Shown: positions 1-9,496, numbered from the stretch's first letter. The stretch is 55,573 nucleotides of DNA from Bacteroidales bacterium (GCA_018401015.1 JAGYLP010000013.1:1-55573), one strand, 5' to 3'. Program-made: numbers and translations. Notes: generated from the sequence alone by a model not told the origin.

Positions 1-81
1 TTCTTCGACTGAACTTTTGTGCTAAAAATCCGCCACTACGCCAAGCCGCAAAACGTTGTGCGTCATATAGTAAAAACCAAA

Positions 82-1158
82 ATGAACAGAAAAAAAGAAT
101 TGATTTACCTAATACTCATATTGACACTGAACTATTCTTGCGTTGAAAAGAAATCAACCGAAAAGGAAGTAATTAAGCAAGAATTGGTAAATACTTCACA
201 AACTGACGCTTTAAAATTTACTTCGGGAATACGTGCAATCTTTCAAGACAGTAAAGGCAATTATTGGTTTGGAAGTCATAATGAAGGAGTATGCAATTAC
301 GATGGAAAAACATTTAAATACTTTACAGCTAATGACGGTTTACAAGACAATCAAATCCGTTCAATTCAAGAAGATAAAAACGGAATAATTTGGATTGTAA
401 CGGCAAGAGGTGTGAATAGCTATAATGAAGGTAAATTCACGAGTTATGCAACTGAGTTTAATGCTCCAAAATCAGACTGGAACACTACAACTGGAAACTT
501 ATGGTTTTATGCGGGAGAAGAAGATGGAATAAATCGTTTTGACGGAATAAATATGAACTATCTAATTTTCCCAAAACCTAAAAGTGATAATCCGAATAAA
601 TCTTATGGTGTTACTGATATCTCAAAAGATAGAAACGGTACAGTTTGGATTGCAACTTATTCTGCATTATTCAATTACGATGGGAATAAAACAAATCTTT
701 TTGACCAAAAAAATATGAAACTTGAAGAAAATGATGTTTTACATATCAGAAGTGTCTTGACAGATTCAAAAGGTCGGATTTGGATTGGGAATAATGGAAT
801 AGGTGTAATACTTAAAGAAGGAGATTCCATAACTCATTTCTCAAAAGAACAAGGAAAACTAATTCCAATGAATGAGTTTGAAGAAAACATTAAAACGGAA
901 CAACTTTCTAAAAATACAGGATTACAATCCGTTTTTGCCATTGAAGAAGATTCAGAAGGGAACATTTGGTTTGGTGATAGAGATTCAGGAGCTTGGAAAT
1001 ATGACGGTAAGACTTTGACAAACTATACCATTGACAGCGGATTATCTAAATCAATGATTTGGACTATCTATAAAGACAATAGCGATAATTTACTTTTTGG
1101 AATGGCAAATGATGGAGTTTATAAATTTAACGGAGAAACATTTGATAAAACGTTTTGA
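82..1158 (+). CDS. Two-component-regulator-type propeller lipoprotein
   Basis: The product is about 358 residues. It begins with a lipoprotein signal peptide ending in LNYSC, so the mature protein should be lipid-anchored at Cys and face the periplasm or cell surface. Most of the rest is repeated blades of the type 'D.KGNYWFGS..G....DGKTF', characteristic of the 'two-component regulator propeller' repeat used as a sensor domain in Bacteroidota hybrid histidine kinases. Here the propeller stands alone, with no kinase or DNA-binding domain. I chose the ATG at 82 because it starts the signal peptide; the reading frame is open upstream to position 19. The ligand is unknown. The gene is AT-rich and borders decayed genes, which fits an acquired region. 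Confidence 0.75.
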   Translation: MNRKKELIYLILILTLNYSCVEKKSTEKEVIKQELVNTSQTDALKFTSGIRAIFQDSKGNYWFGSHNEGVCNYDGKTFKYFTANDGLQDNQIRSIQEDKNGIIWIVTARGVNSYNEGKFTSYATEFNAPKSDWNTTTGNLWFYAGEEDGINRFDGINMNYLIFPKPKSDNPNKSYGVTDISKDRNGTVWIATYSALFNYDGNKTNLFDQKNMKLEENDVLHIRSVLTDSKGRIWIGNNGIGVILKEGDSITHFSKEQGKLIPMNEFEENIKTEQLSKNTGLQSVFAIEEDSEGNIWFGDRDSGAWKYDGKTLTNYTIDSGLSKSMIWTIYKDNSDNLLFGMANDGVYKFNGETFDKTF

Positions 1159-1169
1159 ATAGAAATACG

Positions 1170-1599
1170 AACGCACAATAAATAGGACTCTGCCCGCGCT
1201 GCAAGACCGAGCGAGGAGTACAGGTTGGACTACATTCGACCTGGAATGAAGTATCCCTATGTACTTATCGATGGTTTGGGTGATTTTGGCACCATGAAAT
1301 TAACTACGTTCTTTGAAATTTTGTAGGCTTATGTGCCGGATCGTTCTCATGCTGAGTTTTCTTTTCCTATTTTTGATGCATTTGGCAGGTTCTCAGTGAA
1401 CAACGCATAGCTCTCCCATGCTACCTTCCAGTCAATTTTCATGAAATGATAGGCGAAAACAGTATGGCGGGCGTTAAAAATGGAAAAATCTAAAAATATC
1501 AGGAGTTTCGATGCAGATAGATTCTGGTTTGAGCGTTAGGTTTAGAACTATGCAGTTCACCGCTCTTCGTTTTATTACTGGGCTAAGAAATTAAAAGAA
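1170..1599. other. Gene-free decayed stretch
   Basis: No intact reading frame is present. Short peptide-like stretches separated by stops occur on both strands, for example MKYPYVLIDGLGDFG on the plus strand near 1248-1290. This suggests remains of genes I cannot identify. No RNA gene or clear hairpin was seen. Confidence 0.4.
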
Positions 1600-2440
1600 T
1601 CAAATAGGCAGAGCAAATTTGCTAATCACACTGCCGCATGAAAGAGGATCCATTACAATCAGTTCACCGGGATACTTTTATTTTATTTATTAACTATATG
1701 GAGGCAATCCACAACTTAAAGGCTGAGAGGCTCCAACTGAAATCAATAACACAAAAACAGTTGTGTCGTTTCTTGAGTGGCTTCGAACCGCTCGATGAAT
1801 TATCTTACGATTGAAGGGGTCAAATTAATCCTTAATCAACCAGATGTTACGTCGCTAAGGGGACGTCGTGATCTTGCTCTTTTATCACTCATGTATGACA
1901 CAGGATCACGAGTTCAAGAAATAATAGATTTGACTCCGGCATCAATAAGACTGGATATCCCAAATACCATAAAAAAAAAACAAGCAAGGGGAAAAAACTC
2001 GGATAGTACCACACATTTAGAGCAGTAAGTGAAAAATTTTAAAAAGCTATTTGGAAGAGAATAACCTCCTGAGTCCGCAGGCCCGATCATATCCGTTATT
2101 CACAAATAGTCACAATGAAAACCTACTCGCCCAGGGGTTACCTACATTTTGTCGAAATATGCCGATCTGGCAAGTACATGACAAAAATTTGCAGTAATAT
2201 TCAAACTGATCCAAATTATTAGTTAATAATACATTAACTAATGAAACTAGACCGTATTGAAAGAAACTTTGAGCTCTTCTGCCATGCTTTTTAATTTTAA
2301 TCGGCTTTATGGAATCGAGATGTATTCCTATGCGGTAAGTCCAAACAGCTCGCTTCAACTTCCGTGTCACTTGACAGAAAGGGCCCGCAATCGGCGACTA
2401 TTCTTATACCAAGCCGTTATGGCAAATTTAACGAAACAAT
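1600..2440 (+). pseudogene. Decayed tyrosine recombinase (XerD-like/transposon integrase)
   Basis: Pieces of a phage-type integrase lie in order but in different frames. Around 1650-1760 is an N-terminal SAM-like core-binding piece (RDTFILFINYMEAIHNL, then KSITQKQLCRFLSWL). At 1795-1960 is the start of the catalytic domain (RGRRDLALLSLMYDTGSRVQEIIDL), which carries the first catalytic Arg context TGSRVQE. At 2051-2110 is LEENNLLSPQARSYPLFTNS, and after a frameshift VTYILSKYADLA near 2139-2175. The linker between the two domains is missing, and the HxxR and Tyr regions are not recognisable. The gene cannot make an active recombinase. Only 1777-2028 remains open, as 83 codons. Confidence 0.7.
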
Positions 2441-2465
2441 GAAGTAGGATAAAAATTAATATAGT

Positions 2466-2885
2466 ATGAAAAGAAGTGCGATTCTTTTCGTTTTTAATGG
2501 TTGTAACCATATGGTTTTTGCAATATTAGTATGGACCAGGAAAAACAAACTGTAGGACAGCCTGAGAATAAAATTTTAGGAAAATGGGTCAGAATTGGAC
2601 AAATAGGACCTATTGGCTTTGATTTTAAAGAAAATGGATTGCTGGAAGCTGATTTTGGAAACGATCAAACAATTGACGTTGGCAGCATATCAATTATCTG
2701 GAGATACCATCAAGTTTATTGATAAAGAGGGGAAAATGTGTCAGGATGCGGGCCAATATAAAGTGTATCAAAATAAATACTATATGTCACTTGACCTAAT
2801 AGAGGATGAGTGTGGTGGGCGAATAAAGTCAACAATGGTGTTTTTGGACGAAACCCAACTTCAAAGATTTAATTCAACAGCTTAA
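2466..2885 (+). pseudogene. Frameshifted small secreted protein, lipocalin-like
   Basis: Three frames together give one small protein. MKRSAILFVFNGCN at 2466 looks like a signal peptide. MDQEKQTVGQPENKILGKW starts at 2531, and LSGDTIKFIDKEGKMC with YYMSLDLIEDECGG runs to the stop at 2885. The pattern 'ILGKW...FDFKENGL...LSGDTIKF' resembles lipocalin-like DUF4488/DUF5004-type proteins of Bacteroidota, but the match is weak. At least two frameshifts, before 2531 and near 2690, break it. It lies between other decayed genes. Confidence 0.45.
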
Positions 2886-2929
2886 TGCTGAGATGAATAA
2901 ACGCCTAACCCAGAATTGAACCTCACTAG

Positions 2930-3263
2930 AGCAAGAATATATGGCCACAGGGATGGTGGATAAAGCAAGAGAAGATTTTGATACTTATTTGTTAACAGAT
3001 ACATTAAATGCTCGGGTTTATATAAACAGGGCAGGAAACAAGCATTTCCCAATGATCTAAATGGAGTTGTTGATGACTGTAATAAGGCAATATCCATAGA
3101 ACCGGTGAATAAGAATGCCTATTTCCTCCGTGGATTAGCTCGATACGAAAGAGAAAAGAAACAAGGATGCGAAGACTTTAACAAGGCTATTGAATTAGGC
3201 TTTTCCGTTTTAAGAATGGCTGAACAAGAAAAATGCAAAGATTATTGGGATACAAGACAGTAA
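2930..3263 (+). pseudogene. TPR-repeat protein remnant
   Basis: Two frames carry tetratricopeptide-like sequence. The first reads EYMATGMVDKAREDFDTYL and NARVYINRAGNK. After a frameshift near 3046 comes DLNGVVDDCNKAISIEPVN, then AYFLRGLARYEREKKQGCEDFNKAIELGF, ending at the stop at 3261-3263. The helix pattern (A/G-x-x-Y, DCNKAI.I.P.N..AYF.RG) is typical of TPRs. Only about 110 residues remain and no start codon or signal peptide can be assigned. Confidence 0.55.
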
Positions 3264-3773
3264 AAACTGATATCATTCACGAATTACTCTCTTTATTTTG
3301 TAGCGAAGACAGGGTCACCTAAAATTCAGTGCCCTTATCGCCATCAACCCGGATTCGCCGAATCCAGCAGATTTTAAGGCGCAAGCGAGTTGTGAAGTTT
3401 TATGGGCAGACAGGAATTTAATACTGACGCCTCTTCTCCCTTTTCAACCTGAACTCCTGGTGAATTACTACGCTTAAACCGGTCACATTTCTGTTATTGA
3501 CATAGGAAAATCCACGGAATTTATGTGTATTTTCAAGCTGTCTAAATTTTGAAAGACTACTGACTATTAACTGGATTAATATCAATGTTCTGAATGAAAA
3601 TAGTTTTAAGAAGGTTTTGAAACTAGTACCATTATCACTATTACCCTAACCAAGGCCCTGGTAATCAGCCAAATTCAGCATGAATACTTAGCCAATGATA
3701 TAAAAATACAATTGATAGTATCATAAATGTCAAGAACATCAGAAGCAATGTGGTTTAATAAGCTTTGGTTTAG
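3264..3773. other. Gene-free stretch
   Basis: No coding frame of useful length, RNA gene or terminator was recognised. It continues the decay seen on both sides and may hold the lost upstream part of the MBL-fold gene that follows. Confidence 0.35.
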
Positions 3774-4498
3774 ATGCAATATCATCAAACCCAAGGAATG
3801 GTAGTTATTGATGCTGGAATTGCAACAGGCATCACCAAAGAATAAGACAAGCAATTGAAAATGAACTCCATTCTAATGGCTTTAATTATTTAATCAACAC
3901 ACACTATCACCCTGATCATTATGGAGGGAATAGTGTATTTGATGAAACCGAAATCGTTGGACATAAAAATGGACTATCTGAAATAGCAGACCAATGGAAG
4001 GATACAACAAAAGCAATTAATAGACTTACAAAGATTGTGAGTGAATATGATTTAGCATTACAGGCCTCTGAATTAACAAAAGCGGAATGGACTGAATCTA
4101 TTACTCAAAAAACACGCTATTCCAATGCGTTGGTGGATGCACAAAGAGGAAATGAGATTTTAGAACCGGATATTACTTTTGAAGACAGTTTGCAAATTGA
4201 ATTGGGAGAATTGAAATTTGAAATGATTTACTTTGGTAAATGCCATTCAAACAGCGACATACTAATTTATATTCCGGAATTAAAAATACTCTTTACCGGA
4301 GATTTAGTTTTCAAATACGGAAGACCAAGTATCGTTTACCCTCAATCCGACGAAAAAGAAAAGTGGATTAGAGCCATTAATTGGATTGAAAAAAGAATTC
4401 CTGAAATAGAAACTGTTATCACGGGGCATGGAGTAATTCTTACTACAGAGGATATCAAAAGTTTTAACCAAAAAATCATGGAAATAGGATTGAACTAA
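3774..4498 (+). pseudogene. MBL-fold metallo-hydrolase, frameshifted
   Basis: The conserved zinc motifs of the metallo-beta-lactamase fold are all visible: THYHPDHYGGN (HxHxDH) at about 3897-3930, GKCHSNSD, TGDLVF and TGHG near 4420. The N-terminal strand GMVVIDAGIATG at 3798-3833 is in another frame, so a single frameshift lies at about 3835-3850. The signal peptide and first strands are not recognisable upstream. Downstream of the shift the frame is open to 4498. The best family description is a B1/B2-like or generic periplasmic MBL hydrolase; the substrate is unknown. The first 250 bases are damaged, so I call it a pseudogene, although the metal ligands remain. Confidence 0.65.
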
Positions 4499-4869
4499 CT
4501 GAATGTCGGCGCTTAAGCGAGCTATCAGCCTCAAAGCTTGGAAAATAAGGTTTATTGCCTACACTATCCCACTAAGGGTGTAAATTGTAAAGTACTTCAA
4601 TAGACTTTTAATCGATTTTCAAACATAGTCATAAATTGATTCAATATTACGCCTCAATTTCTGATAAGCATCGTCCATATCTTCGTTGCTTCCATTAGTG
4701 CGAGAAAAACAACTATCAAATTGATAAACAACAATTTGATTTAACTTAACCCCATGAGCGAGTCAAAATAAAGGCAATGAAAGAAAATTATCTAAGCTGG
4801 CAATACGCTGGTGGCCGAAGGCTTACCTTATATCTCAATCGCTTACAACCATTCTTCAAGTGAGAAATG
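4499..4869. other. Intergenic stretch with one dispersed repeat
   Basis: No gene is seen. A minus-strand fragment near 4625-4710 could encode SNEDMDDAYQKLRRNIESIY with no start, possibly the tail of a lost gene. The only other structure is the IS66-end-like repeat at 4800-4826. Confidence 0.35.
4800..4826 (-). repeat. IS66-end-like dispersed repeat, copy C
   Basis: On the minus strand this reads GTAAGCCTTCGGCC followed by ACCAGCGTATTGC. It matches the repeats at 36898 and 37179, which flank an IS66-type TnpA fragment. GTAA is the usual terminal tetranucleotide of IS66-family ends. No transposase remains here, so this is a solo end or an independent short repeat. Confidence 0.5.
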
Positions 4870-5946
4870 CTATCCAATTATTCTTTTCATGATCCATTCC
4901 AGAGGGCCATTTTCTCTGCTTTTCAGCAAATAGTTTGCAAAAAACACACATAATATGCTGAAAAGTAAAGCATAGGCAACCGAAAATTCAATAGGATAAT
5001 TCCCCATTTTTTCGGGGTTTATTGCCTCAATAATTCCCATTCCAATAATTACGTGTGCCACATAAAAAGTTAAAGCCAGCTGCCCCGTTTTATTGAGTGC
5101 CAAAAGGACTCTGTTTGTTGAAAAACGTTTTCCCAGTAAGATGCATGCCGATAGGATAGCGATGGATATTGCCATTCCATTGAACATATACATTGGGAAT
5201 GGTGGCATCGGGTTCGTTCCAATGATATCTACCAACTCACTTGCAGTTTGTTCGTTTCCTCCGGATATAAATGAAATGGTCGCGTACGATAAAAACTGAA
5301 TGAAGACAAAAGCAATTGAACTAGACCAAAAAGCTTTCTTGATAAATTTGTCGCTTTTCAAATCCTGTTTACCAAACCAAAATCCGAAAATCATGAAAGA
5401 AGTCCAAGGAATTACCGGATGAAAGCCATTGAAGAATAGGTTTCGGAGAAAGCCATTAAATGTCCAAAAATCAAGGTAGTGAAGCGTTTCAAAGTCCCAG
5501 GCTTTTTCATAATCCCAAAAGCCGAGAAGGAATGGGTAAATGAGTATGGGTAAAAATGCTGAAATTAAAAGCACTTTATCGCTGCTTGACAGTAAAAGCA
5601 GCATAACCAACATATACAGACCATAGAAATGTAAAATATCTGCCGGCCAAATGGTTATGTAGGAAAGTCCTACAATAAACAGGAACAAAGCTCTTTTGGC
5701 AATTCTTTTTCGGGTTCTTTTTAATTGTTGGCTGTCATGAGTTCGCAGGGCGGAATTGGTCATCAAAGCTAATCCAACACCGGCTAAAACGACAAAGGTT
5801 GCTGCTGCCTTTCCATCAAGAACACCTGCCAACGATTTAACCCAACTCAATCCATTTTCGCCAAGCACGATTTTGAAATTAACGATTATCATTCCGATAA
5901 CTGCTAATGCTCGTGCGATATCAATACCGATTATTCTTTCTTTCAT
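4870..5946 (-). CDS. DUF418/DUF1624-type multi-pass membrane protein
   Basis: A 358-residue protein with roughly ten hydrophobic segments. It starts MKERIIGIDIARALAVIGMI, the signature of the heparan-alpha-glucosaminide N-acetyltransferase-like (DUF1624) N-terminus, and ends in GPLEWIMKRI, typical of the DUF418 C-terminus. Such proteins sit in the inner membrane and are thought to acylate or transport; the substrate is not known. Length is normal for the family. It is monocistronic, transcribed away from the decayed MBL gene, and nothing else in the window obviously shares its pathway. Confidence 0.8.
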   Translation of the reverse strand: MKERIIGIDIARALAVIGMIIVNFKIVLGENGLSWVKSLAGVLDGKAAATFVVLAGVGLALMTNSALRTHDSQQLKRTRKRIAKRALFLFIVGLSYITIWPADILHFYGLYMLVMLLLLSSSDKVLLISAFLPILIYPFLLGFWDYEKAWDFETLHYLDFWTFNGFLRNLFFNGFHPVIPWTSFMIFGFWFGKQDLKSDKFIKKAFWSSSIAFVFIQFLSYATISFISGGNEQTASELVDIIGTNPMPPFPMYMFNGMAISIAILSACILLGKRFSTNRVLLALNKTGQLALTFYVAHVIIGMGIIEAINPEKMGNYPIEFSVAYALLFSILCVFFANYLLKSRENGPLEWIMKRIIG

Positions 5947-6124
5947 AGTTTTTCTTAAGGTAGCAACATCGTTCTGTGCGTCGATGAGGCAAACGGCATG
6001 CTTTTATAGCCAATTTCGAAGCACTTTCATATCATGATACAACTACTTTTGACAGGAGCCGTGCCACTAAAATACCCATTGCAGCGGCGATAATACATAC
6101 CGCTTGGGGACTGTTCGACGTTTT

Positions 6125-6430
6125 TTAACCAATCAAGAGATTAATTTTTTTTCCAAGTCCAAATTCAAATATTCTGTAAAGTGTAGACAGCTGTATGTCA
6201 CATTTCCCGTTTTCAAGACGAGAAATATAGCTTTTCTTAGTTCCAACCTTTTCAGCAAGCTGTTCTTGAGTCATATTTGCTTCTTTTCGAGCTGCTTTTA
6301 GCATTTCGCTGATTACATAATATTGAGCTTTTTCTTCAAAGTTGTCCCGTTTTTCAGTCCCAATTTTTCCGTATTTAATGTCTAATAACTCATCAAAGTT
6401 CTTAGCATTTCTAATCGATTTTTTGTCCAT
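6125..6430 (-). CDS. HigA-like XRE-family antitoxin
   Basis: A 101-residue protein with a helix-turn-helix of the Cro/C1 (XRE) type at about residues 44-98 (MTQEQLAEKVGTKKSYISRLENGK). It follows the toxin gene with a single base between them, the toxin-first order of higBA systems. It should neutralise the toxin and repress its own operon. The N-terminal 40 residues (DELLDIKYGKIGT) are typical of HigA antitoxins paired with Gp49-like toxins. No obvious operator palindrome was found upstream of the pair. Confidence 0.85.
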   Translation of the reverse strand: MDKKSIRNAKNFDELLDIKYGKIGTEKRDNFEEKAQYYVISEMLKAARKEANMTQEQLAEKVGTKKSYISRLENGKCDIQLSTLYRIFEFGLGKKINLLIG

Positions 6431-6431
6431 T

Positions 6432-6776
6432 TTATTTATTTTTTGAATTAAAATACTCGTCTTTAAGTCTCAGTACCAAATCAATTTCTACCTTAGGTGT
6501 TTTCTGCGTTTTCTTTTGAAATCCGTTAAAGAGTACAACTAATTTCCCCTTGTCAAAACAGCAGAATATTCGATAAATGTTACTCTCGAATTCTATACGG
6601 ATTTCATAAAGTCCATTAGTACTTGTCAAGTGGTCAAGAAACTTTTTAGGCACATTCTGAACAGTCCGAATAACTTTGAAAACGAATTCGATTTTCTCCT
6701 GAACTTTTTCTGACTGTTCTATGTAAAAGTCAATGAAATAGTTTCCGTAAAAGACAATTTGTCTGTGAGCTTTCAT
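6432..6776 (-). CDS. HigB/RelE-superfamily toxin (Gp49 family)
   Basis: A 114-residue basic protein whose sequence (LTSTNGLYEIRIEFESNIYRIFCCFDKGKLVVLFNGFQKKTQKTP) matches the HigB/Gp49 family. Its features are the L.tng.LyElR strand, the R-I-F/Y core strand and the FxKKtqKtP motif. Members are ribosome-dependent mRNA interferases. It is the first gene of the pair with the antitoxin directly downstream. Such pairs are common in accessory DNA, which fits this region. Confidence 0.85.
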   Translation of the reverse strand: MKAHRQIVFYGNYFIDFYIEQSEKVQEKIEFVFKVIRTVQNVPKKFLDHLTSTNGLYEIRIEFESNIYRIFCCFDKGKLVVLFNGFQKKTQKTPKVEIDLVLRLKDEYFNSKNK

Positions 6777-7148
6777 TCAACAATGTTAACTCAAAAGTTA
6801 TCTTAATTCAAATTTCCACTCTAAATTTTCGGTTATTGCTATCTTCTTATGCTACCAACCAGTCTCTATCCTCAACTTTGCATCACTTTATCGGAAAATA
6901 ACCTGGCTGTACGTATTCCCATGTTTATAGATTGCTCGAAACTACTTCCACTCACCGCTGCTAACAAGGCTACACTCTTCGCAAACCAGTGTATCCAAGC
7001 TAGCCATCAACCGTACCGATGACATCTCCGCTACGCGATCCCTGAAATAAAGATTACTCCAATAAGCTATTGAACAAAAGCGCCTTCGTGAATTAGCCAT
7101 TACATCCCAGACTTACTCAATTAGGAAGAAAAGATACTTAGCCCTTGA
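6777..7148. other. Intergenic stretch
   Basis: About 370 bases with no reading frame, RNA gene or convincing repeat. It probably contains the promoter of the toxin-antitoxin pair next to 6777, but no good TAnnTTTG box was found. Confidence 0.35.
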
Positions 7149-8198
7149 TCAACCATTCTTGAAGGGATTTTTATCTTGTTCGATTATTTCAAGCATCGAC
7201 AGAATCCTGTCGTGCATCATTTCAACCAAGATGGGTGGCTCCAGCACTTTTACATTCTCCAGCCACATGCCAATCCAACCCAATAACTCAATGTTAATCT
7301 CAACCTTCATCCGAAATTCTATAAACCCGTCGGGAAGCCTTGTAAATTGCTGACTTGTATGCCACATCCTGCTTATAACGTGCTCTCCGGGAATTTCCGG
7401 AAACAGCAGCTTAACCTCATGTACCCCATTGACTAAAGGATGGTGATAGCCAAATCGATAATCGTCTTGCTTTAAAATTTCAGTTACATCAACGTCCTGC
7501 GTTCCTGCACTTACACGAGAAATAGACACGAGCGATTCAATCTCGAGCGAATGCAACAATCGATCGCTTAGCGAAACACATCGAATACAATAATTCCCTT
7601 TATGAACCAATACATCGACCGGTTTCAAGGGTGTTTGGATTTTAGGAATGAACTGGTTGTTCCGAACATACTCGGTATAATTATCAATCTGAAAAATTGA
7701 CCCTGAAACAAGATAGTACAAGAACTTATACAGGAGCCGTTTATCGCGATTCGACAGTTTTACTTCGCCAAAATGGGTTGACTCCACCGCTTCGTCGCTG
7801 TAATTGATGATGGAAATTAACTGAGCTTTTAGAGGAGCATTCCCTTGCAAATTATTCAAAATCCGTTGATTCAGATTTATTTCATCCTGCGACAGATTAA
7901 ATAATTGCTTGAAAATAAAAAAGTTATTAAAATAAAGGAGCCAATCGTTCTGCGTAATCGGCTCTTGATGCTCAATGTTTCTAATCAAGAAGAATTGTTT
8001 CCCTCCAATATCGTTTTCCACTTCAATCAATTCGGTTCCATTACTTAAAGCAGTTGCAAGCCTATCGATATAGCGATACACCGAGCGTTTCGAAATAGCA
8101 ACACCCTCCATCGTAAGTTTTCGATGAAGCGCGGCAATTGAATAAGGCCTCGTTTTCAAGAGATAATAAATGCGAAATAGAATATCCTGGTTTGCCAT
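7149..8198 (-). CDS. WYL-domain transcriptional regulator
   Basis: A 349-residue protein with an N-terminal helix-turn-helix (SIAALHRKLTMEGVAISKRSVYRYIDRL, written here as its two halves around residues 18-45). A WYL-type ligand-binding domain lies in the second half, and a C-terminal WCX-like extension contains ISRMWHTSQQF. This is the layout of DeoR/YafY-like regulators found in Bacteroidota accessory and defence regions; WYL domains may bind nucleic acid or small ligands. It is divergent from the SemiSWEET gene with about 240 bp between start codons. Its target is unknown. Confidence 0.75.
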   Translation of the reverse strand: MANQDILFRIYYLLKTRPYSIAALHRKLTMEGVAISKRSVYRYIDRLATALSNGTELIEVENDIGGKQFFLIRNIEHQEPITQNDWLLYFNNFFIFKQLFNLSQDEINLNQRILNNLQGNAPLKAQLISIINYSDEAVESTHFGEVKLSNRDKRLLYKFLYYLVSGSIFQIDNYTEYVRNNQFIPKIQTPLKPVDVLVHKGNYCIRCVSLSDRLLHSLEIESLVSISRVSAGTQDVDVTEILKQDDYRFGYHHPLVNGVHEVKLLFPEIPGEHVISRMWHTSQQFTRLPDGFIEFRMKVEINIELLGWIGMWLENVKVLEPPILVEMMHDRILSMLEIIEQDKNPFKNG

Positions 8199-8437
8199 GG
8201 GTTATTAATTGCACCGCAAGATACCATTTTCCTTCCTTCAAGTTTTACCCTGATTTATCTTTCCTAAAACCCTAATTTCGGTTCAATGATCCTCCCCATT
8301 TTCAGAATTAGACCGGATCCTTGAGCCTCAGCTTGTCGGCAATCCAAATCGTAATCGTGAAACAAATTCCCTTCTAGCTAAGCTTGTGTTTACAATTCCT
8401 CTTTTTCATTATTTTCGCGGAAAACAATAACTCACAC

Positions 8438-8695
8438 ATGACTATCTTAGCCTCTCTTGCCAGTGCAGCAGGTATTATCATGGGATTATCCAGCCTGCCT
8501 CAGATTTATAAAATTTTCTCCCGGAAGAAAGCTTCCGATGTCTCGAAAACAACCCACTATATTATCGTAATCGGCGCCACCATTTGGACACTCTACGGAT
8601 TTGAAATCAACAGCTTACCCCTTATCCTTTCGAACTTGGTTGGACTTGTCACCAACCTAATCATTCTCGTAGGCTGCTACCGGTTTAAGGATTAA
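8438..8695 (+). CDS. SemiSWEET-type sugar transporter
   Basis: An 85-residue protein with three hydrophobic helices, the length of a bacterial SemiSWEET half-transporter that works as a dimer. The PQ-loop motif GLSSLPQIYKIFSRKKASDV is in the first helix. The family moves sugars by facilitated diffusion. I take the ATG at 8438; the frame is open upstream to 8384, but the extra residues are not family-like. No Shine-Dalgarno sequence is seen, as is usual in Bacteroidota. It ends 160 bp before the arsenic operon and is probably separate from it. Confidence 0.8.
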   Translation: MTILASLASAAGIIMGLSSLPQIYKIFSRKKASDVSKTTHYIIVIGATIWTLYGFEINSLPLILSNLVGLVTNLIILVGCYRFKD

Positions 8696-8827
8696 TGAAC
8701 GGTGCATCCCATCCACACCACCCAACCCTTCAGACACACTTCTAATCAAGAAAACTCCGACCACCATGAAGGGATGAGAGTTCTATTTGTGGTCAATATT
8801 TAGCTTTTCATTAAGCCGAAAAAACCT

Positions 8828-8854
8828 TAGCTTTGTTCGGTATTTATCGAACAA
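8828..8854 (+). promoter_or_regulatory. ars operon 1 promoter and ArsR operator
   Basis: TAGCTTTG at 8828-8835 fits the Bacteroidota -7 box TAnnTTTG. Overlapping it is an inverted repeat with perfect 7-base arms, TTGTTCG (8833-8839) and CGAACAA (8848-8854), spaced by 8 bases. It ends 3 bases before the arsR start codon. An ArsR dimer bound here would cover the transcription start, consistent with autorepression released by As(III). There is no good TTTG -33 box at ideal spacing. Confidence 0.6.
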
Positions 8855-8857
8855 GCA

Positions 8858-9157
8858 ATGTCCAATAAAAATAACATTACCGAAGAGCAAAAGAAAATGG
8901 CGCGATACGCCAAAGCAATGGGGCATCCGGTGAGGATATATGTGCTGGAATTACTGGCCAAAGGGAATTGCTGCTACAGCGGCGACTTAACGGAAGAACT
9001 TCCCATCGTCAAATCCACACTCTCCCAACACCTGAAAGAACTAAAAGAGGCAGGACTCATTCAAGGTGAAATCGAATTGCCCAAAATCAAATATTGTATC
9101 AATCAAGAAAATTGGGAAGAAGCTCAACAACTGTTTCAGAAATTCCTGAAGCTATAA
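8858..9157 (+). CDS. arsR: ArsR-family metalloregulator (operon 1)
   Basis: A 99-residue winged-helix repressor. The recognition helix region STLSQHLKELKEAGLI matches the ArsR/SmtB family. The cysteine pair in GNCCYSGDL precedes it, and another cysteine lies in KIKYCIN of the wing, so a Cys-based As(III) site is likely although it is not the classical ELCVCDL motif. It is the first gene of arsR-arsE-arsF-arsG-arsP and probably binds the palindrome just upstream. It is clearly related to the second ArsR at 12033 (shared QHLKEL..LGLIQGE). Confidence 0.88.
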   Translation: MSNKNNITEEQKKMARYAKAMGHPVRIYVLELLAKGNCCYSGDLTEELPIVKSTLSQHLKELKEAGLIQGEIELPKIKYCINQENWEEAQQLFQKFLKL

Positions 9158-9254
9158 GCATTTTTTTAACCAGAATGTTCGTCATTCTACGAAATACGAA
9201 TATCAACAATAAAAGCACAATAAAATGAATTACAACAACTTAAAACCTAATAAA

Positions 9255-9491
9255 ATGGAAATTAAAGTACTCGGAACCGGATGTCCAAAATGCAGAACCC
9301 TGGAACAACACACGAAGGATGCGGTTGCTCAACTCGGATTGGCCGCCAATGTTAGCAAAGTAGAAGACATCGTAGCCATCATGAACTATGGTGTAATGAC
9401 CACTCCGGCATTGGTCATCGACGAAAAAGTGGTCGTCAAAGGGAAAGTCCCTTCGGTGAATGATATAAAAACCTTACTAACAAAACAATAG
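9255..9491 (+). CDS. arsE: ArsE-like small thioredoxin-fold protein
   Basis: A 78-residue protein of the TM0996/MTH895 'redox-active disulfide' family, with the CxxC motif GTGCPKCRTLE at residues 7-17 and the cis-Pro strand TTPALVID. In arsEFG clusters the equivalent protein is ArsE, implicated with ArsF in reducing nitrophenyl arsenicals. It is cytosolic, with no signal peptide. An in-frame ATG at 9225 would add ten residues not typical of the family, so I prefer 9255. It lies 5 bases before arsF. Confidence 0.78.
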   Translation: MEIKVLGTGCPKCRTLEQHTKDAVAQLGLAANVSKVEDIVAIMNYGVMTTPALVIDEKVVVKGKVPSVNDIKTLLTKQ

Positions 9492-9496
9492 CACCC

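Noticed and set aside
4037-4498. Intact 153-residue gene
   Set aside because: It begins inside an MBL-fold domain and lacks the HxHxDH strand, which is upstream and in the same frame without a start codon. It is the tail of a frameshifted gene.
5947-6124. Integron attC site near the toxin-antitoxin pair
   Set aside because: The sequence has short ACGTCGAAC-like and GTGCGTCG-like bits, but no paired core sites or hairpin of attC form.
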